The position numbers were made by a program, and so were the translations under genes. A stretch of 17,421 bases of DNA from an uncultured Clostridium sp. (GTDB lineage: Bacteria; Bacillota; Clostridia; TANB77; CAG-508). The DNA lies in NCBI GenBank assembly GCA_946496115.1, contig CAMMFK010000025.1, positions 1 through 17,421 of the forward strand, written 5' to 3'. The notes under the pieces were generated by a model. It did no database searches and was not told where the DNA came from. It saw only the letters and a list, made by a program, of their open reading frames with translations. Positions 6,131-11,785 of this stretch are shown here, in pieces (the first letter of the stretch is position 1; the number at the start of each line of letters is the position of its first letter).

Positions 6131-7399
6131 CTAATTTTTAAGACAACCAATAGGTACAACCATTACACCACTATCCATATTGTATGCCATCTCTGTTCCT
6201 GTAATAATCATCATAAAGGCAGGTGCCCCAATTCTAGGTTCATTTTCAAGAATTAGATTTTTTAAAGTTATTAAATGTTCTTCTGCTTCCTTTATTTTAG
6301 TTCCGCCAAGTTTAACTTCTACTAAAGCATATCTTCCATCTTCAAAATGTATAACATTATCACACTCCAAATTATATCTATCCCTATAATGATTTAATGT
6401 TCCTCCAATTGAGTTAGCATATACACTCAAGTCTCTATTTACTAAGTTTTCAAATAACAGACCATAAGTTTTTATATCTATCATAATTTCTTTAGGTGAA
6501 CATCCAAGTGCTGCAACTGCTAAAGACGGATCGATCATGCTCTTTTTTGGTGATGTTCTAATTGCTGTTTTACTTCTTATATTAGGATTCCATGCTTCTA
6601 TTTCTTGTATTATATATAGTTTTTTTAGTACATCTAAATAATCAATTATAGTTCTTTCACTAATATCTGCATAATTTGCTTTTACATCTTCAAATAACGA
6701 TTGATCTGAGTCAATTGTAGAAACTTGCCTAGCATATGCTTTTAAAATATTTCTGGCAAGTGTTGGGTTTCTTTTTATTCCATCTACCTTAGATATATCA
6801 GATTCGCACAATACATCTATATAATTTTTAGCTATTTCTAATGCTTCCTTCTCTGGCAAATTTATAGAAGCTGGCCAACCTCCCCTACAAAGCACATACG
6901 CAATTTTTTCATAGTCTAAATCAGTTTTTATGCCATCTATGTTTCTATCGCCATCTAAAATAGCTTTTAATGAAATTTTTCCGTTTGAGTCGCCACTTTC
7001 GAATAATGTCATAGGCTTCATTGTTACAAAAGCAAACCTTCCAACACCACTATGCATATTGTCATCCTCTTTTGGAGTTGCTGAGCCTGTAAGAATGTAT
7101 TGTCCTGCCGTCCCCGCTTCATCTACAGCATATCTAACAGCATTCCATAGCTTAGGTGCTATTTGCCATTCGTCAATCAATCTAGGCTTTTCTCCTTCTA
7201 ATAGCAATGATGGCTTTGTATTTGCAAGTTCTACATAATTATCTTGTAAATCTGGATTTTGCATTTCCAATATGCTTTTTGCTACTCTCTTAGCACTGGT
7301 TGTTTTTCCGCACCATTTAGGGCCTTTTATAACAACTGCTCCCACAATTGATAACTTTTCTTCTATTTGCTTATCTACAATTCTATTAATGTATTTCAT
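6131..7399 (-). CDS. AAA-type ATPase with DUF4143 domain (AAA_14/DUF4143)
   Basis: 422 residues; the ATG at 7399 has GAGGAGG five bases upstream. The N-terminal ATPase domain has the Walker A loop GPKWCGKTT (residues 26-34), a Walker B-like RLIDEWQIAPKLW around residue 75, and ILTGSATP as a sensor segment. A helical middle contains IDYLDVLKKLYIIQEIEAWNP and MIDPSLAVAALG, typical of DUF4143. Near the C-terminus ECDNVIHFEDGRYALVEVKLG gives Asp347, Glu361 and Lys363, the D...E-x-K pattern of PD-(D/E)XK nuclease folds. Members are widespread, patchily distributed accessory genes of unestablished function, so neither nuclease nor helicase activity should be assumed. It lies between a repeat-bearing promoter and a strong hairpin, in a segment bounded by asnB 3'-end repeats. 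Confidence 0.88.
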   Translation of the reverse strand: MKYINRIVDKQIEEKLSIVGAVVIKGPKWCGKTTSAKRVAKSILEMQNPDLQDNYVELANTKPSLLLEGEKPRLIDEWQIAPKLWNAVRYAVDEAGTAGQYILTGSATPKEDDNMHSGVGRFAFVTMKPMTLFESGDSNGKISLKAILDGDRNIDGIKTDLDYEKIAYVLCRGGWPASINLPEKEALEIAKNYIDVLCESDISKVDGIKRNPTLARNILKAYARQVSTIDSDQSLFEDVKANYADISERTIIDYLDVLKKLYIIQEIEAWNPNIRSKTAIRTSPKKSMIDPSLAVAALGCSPKEIMIDIKTYGLLFENLVNRDLSVYANSIGGTLNHYRDRYNLECDNVIHFEDGRYALVEVKLGGTKIKEAEEHLITLKNLILENEPRIGAPAFMMIITGTEMAYNMDSGVMVVPIGCLKN

Positions 7400-7436
7400 A
7401 AAACCTCCTCAAATCTGCTTATAAATTTCTAGTTTT

Positions 7437-7465
7437 ATTATAACATATTGTTAAATTTATTTCAA
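7437..7465 (-). promoter_or_regulatory. Consensus promoter for the ATPase gene
   Basis: On the minus strand, TTGAAA (7465-7460), a 17-base spacer, TATAAT (7442-7437). The -35 lies in a degenerate copy of the 23-base repeat that forms the adjacent array, and units of the array carry the same TTGAAA (or TTGCAA). Confidence 0.8.
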
Positions 7466-7467
7466 TA

Positions 7468-7549
7468 TTTTGTGGCATTTTGTTTCAAACTTTTGTGGTG
7501 TTTTATTGCAAAGATTTGTGGTGTTTTATTTCAAACTTTTGTGGTAAAC
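7468..7549. repeat. Direct repeat array, period 23 bases
   Basis: Three full units start at 7468, 7491 and 7514, with a partial fourth at 7537. Each begins TTTTGTGG (ATTTGTGG in the third) and ends in TTTCAAAC or TTGCAAAG, exactly 23 bases apart. A degenerate unit may precede at 7445. The array fills the gap between the ATPase promoter and the asnB stop codon. With only three to four units and no spacers it is not a CRISPR array; it resembles iteron-like protein-binding repeats. Confidence 0.85.
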
Positions 7550-9402
7550 TAAATTTCAATCTCCGGCTTATATGTTTCAAGCCACATATTTACTTGGCAT
7601 AAATATGCCATAAGCTGTGGTCCAGTCATAAGTTGCCCAAACCAAGGTCTTGAAAAAGACTTTCCATCAGTATTTAATATTTCCATTATATCATCTTTAT
7701 TTAATAAACTGGTTATTGGAGATTCAGGATTTTGCATTATTTCAGTTAGCATACCTTTTACCTTTTTCAAATATGTTGGATTCCATGTTTTAGGATATGG
7801 GCTCTTTTTTCTATCTACTATTTCTTTTGGAAGTTCATCTTTCATAATGTATCTAAGTAGTCCTTTTTCTCTGCCGTGCAGAGCCTTAGTTTCCCAAGGT
7901 ATATTCCATACATATTCAGCTAACCTATAATCACAAAATGGCACTCTTAGTTCAAATCCATTATACATTCCCATTCTATCTGTTCTACTTAATAATGTTT
8001 GCATAAACCAATTCATTGTCAAATATGTTATTTTTCTCTTTTCTTTTGTTTCTTTTGAGTCTACATTTAACAATTCTACTTCATTTAAACTCTCATTATA
8101 TCTATAATCTATATATTCTTTTAAGTCTATTTTTTCTTGTAATTCTGGATTTAGCAAATGCTGTCTTCCAGATATGTTTATAGACCAAGGGAATGTTCCA
8201 CTAGACAATGCATCTTCTCTAAAGAACCATGGATATCCTCCAAATATCTCATCTGCACATTCTCCCATTATTGATACTGTTGCTTCTTTTTTTACTGCTT
8301 TACAAAACAATAAAAGTGATGAGTCTACATCTGCCATACCGGGCAAATCTCTTGCTATCATAGCTTCTTTTAAGCTATCTACAAGCTCTGGTGTATCTAG
8401 ATAAATTGTATGATGCTTAGTTCCAAGTTTATTTGTAATTAAGTTTATATAATCACTATCTGAATTAGGCTGAAAATCTGTTTTTTGAAAGTTTTTATCA
8501 TTGTCTACATAGTCTACTGAGTAGGTATTAATCATTGGCAAATCGTGTTTTCTGCAATAATTTGCACTATACAAAGTTATTATGCTTGAGTCTAAGCCCC
8601 CTGATAAAAATGTACAAAGTGGCACATCTGATACAAGTTGCCTTTCTATTGCATCAGTCAGCAATTCTTTTACAGTAGAACACGTTGTAGCAAAATCATC
8701 GGTATGCATTCTGCTTTTTAATTTCCAATATTCTTTTATTCGTACTCCGCTTCTATTGAAAACCAAATAATTTGCTGGTTTTAACTCCTCTATTCCTTTA
8801 AACACTCCTACTCCCGGTGTATGAGCAGGACCAATTCCAAATAATTCTGCAATTCCTTGTTCGTCTATTTTGGGATAAATACTTGGATACTCAAATAAAG
8901 CCTTTATTTCTGAAGCAAATATTAACTGGTTATCTTTTATTGAATAAAACAAAGGCTTTACTCCAAAATGGTCTCTCGCTAAAAATAGTTCTTTTTTTCC
9001 TTCATTCCATATTGCAAAAGCAAAAATACCATTTAAGTGATTTACTACATTATATCCATAATATATAAATGCTTTTAAAAGCACTTCTGTATCACAATGT
9101 CCTTCGAAAGTAAATCCACTATCAATAAGTGTTTTTCTAAGTTCCTTAGTATTATATATTTGTCCATTATATGTAATAACATAAGTATTTCCTAAATATT
9201 TACAAATCATTGGCTGTTTTCCGCCCTCTGGGTCAATTACAATAAGCCTTCTATGAGCTATGCAAATATCTTCTTTGATATATATTCCATTCTCATCTGG
9301 ACCTCTTTTGCTTAAAGTATTATTCATATTTGAAAGCACCCTCCCAGCTTCCTCATTTCGCATATTTCCGTCATAATTTGTAAAACCTACAATTCCACAC
9401 AT
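7549..9402 (-). CDS. asnB: Asparagine synthetase B (glutamine-hydrolysing)
   Basis: 617 residues. It transfers the amide of glutamine to aspartate using ATP. The frame can be extended to 9483, but the start must be the ATG at 9402: MCGIVGF puts the nucleophilic Cys at residue 2 after Met, and GGGAGGAA precedes it. The glutaminase domain has HRRLIVID (Arg51), NGQIYN (79-84, with Gln where Glu is more usual) and HCDTEV (Asp104). The synthetase domain has the ATP-pyrophosphatase loop LSGGLDSS (residues 266-273) and GECADEIFGGY. Length matches AsnB-type enzymes. A hairpin covers its ribosome site, and the terminator of glyS lies just upstream. Its last codons are duplicated at 5006-5038, so its present 3' end may be partly of imported origin. 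Confidence 0.95.
   Translation of the reverse strand: MCGIVGFTNYDGNMRNEEAGRVLSNMNNTLSKRGPDENGIYIKEDICIAHRRLIVIDPEGGKQPMICKYLGNTYVITYNGQIYNTKELRKTLIDSGFTFEGHCDTEVLLKAFIYYGYNVVNHLNGIFAFAIWNEGKKELFLARDHFGVKPLFYSIKDNQLIFASEIKALFEYPSIYPKIDEQGIAELFGIGPAHTPGVGVFKGIEELKPANYLVFNRSGVRIKEYWKLKSRMHTDDFATTCSTVKELLTDAIERQLVSDVPLCTFLSGGLDSSIITLYSANYCRKHDLPMINTYSVDYVDNDKNFQKTDFQPNSDSDYINLITNKLGTKHHTIYLDTPELVDSLKEAMIARDLPGMADVDSSLLLFCKAVKKEATVSIMGECADEIFGGYPWFFREDALSSGTFPWSINISGRQHLLNPELQEKIDLKEYIDYRYNESLNEVELLNVDSKETKEKRKITYLTMNWFMQTLLSRTDRMGMYNGFELRVPFCDYRLAEYVWNIPWETKALHGREKGLLRYIMKDELPKEIVDRKKSPYPKTWNPTYLKKVKGMLTEIMQNPESPITSLLNKDDIMEILNTDGKSFSRPWFGQLMTGPQLMAYLCQVNMWLETYKPEIEI
7556..7588 (-). repeat. Direct repeat of asnB 3' end, copy within the intact gene
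   Basis: These are the final coding bases of asnB; they match 5006-5038 in 32 of 33 positions. Together the two copies bracket the candidate islet. Confidence 0.9.
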
Positions 9403-9408
9403 AAAAAA

Positions 9409-9438
9409 ATTCCTCCCATATATTATATGTGGAGGAAT
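9409..9438 (-). promoter_or_regulatory. Hairpin covering the asnB ribosome-binding site
   Basis: ATTCCTCC-CATAT, loop ATT, ATATG, one bulged base, GGAGGAAT: 13 pairs. On the transcript the Shine-Dalgarno GGGAGGAA forms the 3' arm, paired with an upstream CCUCC. If transcription begins upstream of 9438 the site would be hidden, so translation may be regulated. A TATAAT within the dyad (9427-9422) could instead be a promoter element, but a start there would leave almost no leader. Confidence 0.55.
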
Positions 9439-9470
9439 GCCAATTGATGATAAAATAAGAAATACAATTA

Positions 9471-9515
9471 AAAAAAGTCCCAATATACGTAAGCCACATA
9501 TATTAGGACTTTTTT
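9471..9515 (-). terminator. Rho-independent terminator of glyS
   Basis: AGTCCTAATATA and TATATTGGGACT (one G-U pair) form a 12-pair stem around an 11-base loop, with a run of T after it on the minus strand and a run of A before it. It begins about 20 bases after the glyS stop. Flanking A and T runs allow it to work in both directions. Confidence 0.9.
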
Positions 9516-9529
9516 AAAATTATGAAACT

Positions 9530-10912
9530 TTAAAATTCAATTTTTTCATTTATATAATTTTCTACTTCATCTATTGGAATTCTAACTTGCTCCATTGTAT
9601 CTCTATCTCTTATTGTAACTTGATTATCTTCTAAAGTATCAAAGTCAACTGTTAAGCAGTATGGTGTACCAATTTCGTCTTCTCTTCTATATCTTTTACC
9701 TATTGAACCTGCTTCATCATAATCACAACTAAAGCTCTTAGATAATTTGTCAAATATTTCATTTGCTTTATCTCCAAGCTTTTTAGATAAAGGTAAGATT
9801 GCTACTTTGTATGGGGCTAAGGCTGGATGCAAGTGAAGTACAACTCTTGAGTCTCCTTCTCCTAAATCTTCTACATCATATGCGTTGCATAAAAATGCTA
9901 AAGTTACTCTATCTGCACCAAGTGATGGCTCAATAACATATGGTACATATCTTTCATTTGTTTCTGAGTCTAGGTAGCTTAAATCTTGTTTTGAATGATT
10001 CATATGTTGTGTTAAATCATAATCTGTTCTATCTGCTATACCCCATAATTCGCCCCAACCAAATGGGAAATTGAATTCTATATCTGTTGTGGCTTTACTA
10101 TAAAATATAAGTTCTTCTTTTGAATGGTCTCTAAGCCTAATATTTTCTTTTTTCATGCCTAAGCTTAATAACCAATTTTCGCAAAATTCTTTCCAGTATT
10201 TGAACCATTCTAAATCTGTTCCCGGTTTACAGAAAAATTCTAACTCCATTTGTTCAAATTCACGAGTTCTAAATGTAAAGTTTCCTGGTGTTATTTCATT
10301 TCTAAAAGCTTTACCTATTTGTGCAATACCCATTGGCATTTTCTTTCTTGTAGTTCTTAAAACATTTTTAAAATCTACAAATATACCTTGTGCTGTTTCT
10401 GGTCTTAAATATACTGTTGCTGTACTGTCTTCAGTAACGCCTTGGAATGTTTTAAACATTAAATTAAATTTACGAATACTTGTAAAATTTGTTTTTCCAC
10501 AATTAGGACAAGGTATTTTATTATCCTCAATAAATTTTACCATTTGCTCATCTGTCCAACCATCTGCAATTATGTCTTGTTTATTTTCATGTGCCCATTC
10601 TTCAATTAGCTTATCTGCTCTATGTCTAGTTTTACATTCTTTGCAATCAATTAGTGGGTCTGAAAAGCTAGTTAAATGACCTGATGCAACCCATGTTTCA
10701 GGATTCATAAGTATTGCTGCATCTAGTCCTACTATATCTTTCTTTTCTTGTATAAATTTCTTTCTCCAAAGTGCTTTTACATTGTTTTTTAACTCAACAC
10801 CTAAAGGACCGTAATCCCAAGTGTTTGCTAAACCTCCATAAATTTCTGAACCAGGATAAATATATCCTCTCGATTTGCAAAGGTTAACTATTGTTTCCAT
10901 GTCTTTTACCAT
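9530..10912 (-). CDS. glyS: Glycyl-tRNA synthetase, alpha2 (single-chain) type
   Basis: 460 residues; charges tRNA-Gly in the cytoplasm. The ATG at 10912 has GGGAGG correctly placed. Class II features are VNLCKSRGYIYPGSEIYGGL at the N-terminus; a metal-binding pair of CxxC motifs, Cys90/93 (CKEC) and Cys135/138 (CPNC); YLRPETAQGIFVDF; motif 2 as FRNEITPGNFTFRTREFEQME (about 203-223), and motif 3 as SLGADRVTLAFL; and a C-terminal anticodon-binding domain beginning around HPALAPYKVAILPLS. This is the dimeric form found in many Clostridia, not the alpha2beta2 GlyQ/GlyS enzyme. It is preceded by a T-box leader, so expression should rise when tRNA-Gly is uncharged, and it is followed by a strong terminator. 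Confidence 0.97.
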   Translation of the reverse strand: MVKDMETIVNLCKSRGYIYPGSEIYGGLANTWDYGPLGVELKNNVKALWRKKFIQEKKDIVGLDAAILMNPETWVASGHLTSFSDPLIDCKECKTRHRADKLIEEWAHENKQDIIADGWTDEQMVKFIEDNKIPCPNCGKTNFTSIRKFNLMFKTFQGVTEDSTATVYLRPETAQGIFVDFKNVLRTTRKKMPMGIAQIGKAFRNEITPGNFTFRTREFEQMELEFFCKPGTDLEWFKYWKEFCENWLLSLGMKKENIRLRDHSKEELIFYSKATTDIEFNFPFGWGELWGIADRTDYDLTQHMNHSKQDLSYLDSETNERYVPYVIEPSLGADRVTLAFLCNAYDVEDLGEGDSRVVLHLHPALAPYKVAILPLSKKLGDKANEIFDKLSKSFSCDYDEAGSIGKRYRREDEIGTPYCLTVDFDTLEDNQVTIRDRDTMEQVRIPIDEVENYINEKIEF

Positions 10913-10949
10913 AAAAATTCCTCCCTTTCTTGCCTTTTGGCTTTAATTT

Positions 10950-10970
10950 GTAGTTAGAAATTATTTTTGT
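10950..10970 (-). promoter_or_regulatory. Segment complementary to the T-box terminator arm
   Basis: The plus-strand sequence GTAGTTAG-AAAT-TATTTTTGT equals, in inverted orientation, the 3' arm and T-tract of the T-box terminator (GTAGTTAG ... TATTTTTGT on the minus strand, 11030-11003). In read-through RNA the two could form about 17 pairs with an internal loop. It may be a decayed terminator copy or a helix that stabilises the read-through form. Confidence 0.45.
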
Positions 10971-11000
10971 TTTCGTGAGGTTTCCTAAAGGCTGTACCCA

Positions 11001-11052
11001 AATACAAAAATAGCCTTCGTTCCTAACTACATAGTAGCTAGGGACGAAAGCT
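11001..11052 (-). terminator. T-box attenuator terminator
   Basis: AGCTTTCGTCCCTAGCTAC and GTAGTTAGGAACGAAGGCT pair over about 19 positions (one C-A mismatch, G-U wobbles) with a three-base loop, followed by ATTTTTGTATT. It begins 10 bases after the T-box motif, the normal arrangement for transcriptional attenuation. Confidence 0.9.
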
Positions 11053-11205
11053 TATATGCTTACGCGGTTCCACCCTAATTGGCTTAAATAGCCCACCTTA
11101 ATTCTTATTAAATTAGCTCCAGAGCTCCCCATGTATATTTGCTGTAAGCATTCCACCATCACTTACTCTCTATAAACAACTTTTACATTTTTTCTCTTTC
11201 AACGC
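11001..11205 (-). ncRNA. T-box riboswitch leader of glyS
   Basis: On the minus strand GGGTGGAACCGCG (11075-11063) is the conserved T-box antiterminator sequence that binds the free 3' end of uncharged tRNA. The leader starts near 11205, has AGAGAGTAAG with a later CTTAC arm (Stem I region), a short hairpin TTAAT-AAGA-ATTAA, a GGGCT-GCC element, the T-box and the attenuator. The downstream gene makes tRNA-Gly ligandable, so glycine specificity is expected; a GGG or GGA in the ATGGGGAG segment is a possible specifier, but I could not place it firmly. Stem I appears compact (about 50-60 bases). Confidence 0.93.
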
Positions 11206-11211
11206 AATATT

Positions 11212-11240
11212 ATTGTATAACTTTTGCAAGTGTTTGTCAA
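11212..11240 (-). promoter_or_regulatory. Consensus promoter for the T-box leader and glyS
   Basis: On the minus strand, TTGACA (11240-11235), 17 bases, TACAAT (11217-11212). The predicted start near 11205 fits the beginning of the T-box structure. The remaining bases to 11321 hold only a weak 7-pair hairpin (TTCTTTT-CTT-AAAAGAA) without a T-tract. Confidence 0.85.
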
Positions 11241-11321
11241 GGTATAAGTAGTTATGAAATTTCCGATACTTCTTAGCACTAATATTCATACTTCTTTTCT
11301 TAAAAGAATGTGGCTTTTATT

Positions 11322-11609
11322 CTAAGTGAGTTCCCATTTGTCAAATCTAAATAAAAGAAATATGATTATCACTATTTGCACAAAAATTATAAATGGAACC
11401 CATCTCTTCATTGTCTTCGAATCTCGTTTATATCCAAACATTTTTGAAGTTACGCTAATGCCTATACCTCCACCAAATAATGCAATTAATATGTATATAA
11501 AGTCTAATACATCTTCTTTAATTTTTAAATTAAATGTATAGTCTACATATATTAAAATCATTGGCACAATATTTATTACTATTAAATATCCTATAATAAA
11601 ATTTAACAT
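11322..11609 (-). CDS. Small membrane protein, DUF1294-like
   Basis: 95 residues; AAAGGAA lies about seven bases before the ATG at 11609. Three hydrophobic segments are visible: residues about 2-22 (LNFIIGYLIVINIVPMILIY), about 38-55 around FIYILIALFGGGIGISV, and about 72-88 (PFIIFVQIVIIIFLLF). The order of a first helix, a basic/acidic loop, a Gly-rich (L-F-G-G-G-I-G) helix, a KMFGYKRDSKT loop where the family often has H-K-T, and a final helix matches DUF1294 proteins. These have no assigned function. The gene stands alone between the large inverted-repeat element and the glyS promoter. Confidence 0.75.
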   Translation of the reverse strand: MLNFIIGYLIVINIVPMILIYVDYTFNLKIKEDVLDFIYILIALFGGGIGISVTSKMFGYKRDSKTMKRWVPFIIFVQIVIIIFLLFRFDKWELT

Positions 11610-11635
11610 TTTAAATTCCTTTCTTTATAAGAATT

Positions 11636-11765
11636 CTCAAATATATGTTCTTGAGCATTTCAAGTGAGCGTAGGCGACGTAGGAGCGGAGCGTAACGTGC
11701 GAGCGCTGAGTAGAGGCTTGACCGAACGAACCGCGAAGTGAAATGTGAAAGAATGTATATTTGAG
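11636..11765. repeat. GC-rich element inside a 27-base imperfect inverted repeat
   Basis: Left arm 11636-11662 and right arm 11739-11765 are inverted copies matching in 22 of 27 positions: a 10-base block (CTCAAATATA), a 5-base block (TTCTT) and a 7-base block (CATTTCA). The 76 bases between are strikingly GC-rich against the AT-rich surroundings, with repeated GCG/GAGCG/CGA words and no ORF. It fills the gap between polC and the DUF1294-like gene. It could act as a structured RNA or terminator after polC, or be a dispersed MITE-like intergenic repeat. Confidence 0.75.
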
Positions 11766-11785
11766 GATTTTAAAAAAATTTAATT

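Larger units (their letters stand above)
5006..7588. mobile_element. Candidate islet inserted at the 3' end of asnB
   Basis: The segment is bounded by direct repeats of 33 bases (one mismatch) that are the 3' end of asnB. One copy completes the intact gene; the other is stranded about 2.55 kb away beyond two accessory genes. Integration into a gene's 3' end with restoration of the coding sequence by an element-borne copy is a known habit of integrative elements. No integrase, transposase or tRNA is present, so if this is mobile it is either decayed or moved in trans. The contents are an unknown protein, an AAA/DUF4143 ATPase, a repeat array and two hairpins. Paralogue loss is the competing explanation. 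Confidence 0.5.

Noticed and set aside
7468..7549. Possible CRISPR array
   Set aside because: The repeats are contiguous with a 23-base period and no unique spacers, with only three to four units and no cas genes.
5006..7588. Insertion sequence or prophage
   Set aside because: No transposase, integrase, terminal inverted repeats or phage genes are present between the asnB repeats.
9403..9483. 27-codon N-terminal extension of asnB
   Set aside because: The glutaminase needs Cys directly after the initiator Met, as at 9402, and that ATG has its own ribosome site. The extension covers the hairpin and part of the glyS terminator.
11241..11321. Terminator for the DUF1294-like gene
   Set aside because: The TTCTTTT-CTT-AAAAGAA dyad is weak, AT-only in most pairs, and lacks a T-tract on the minus strand.
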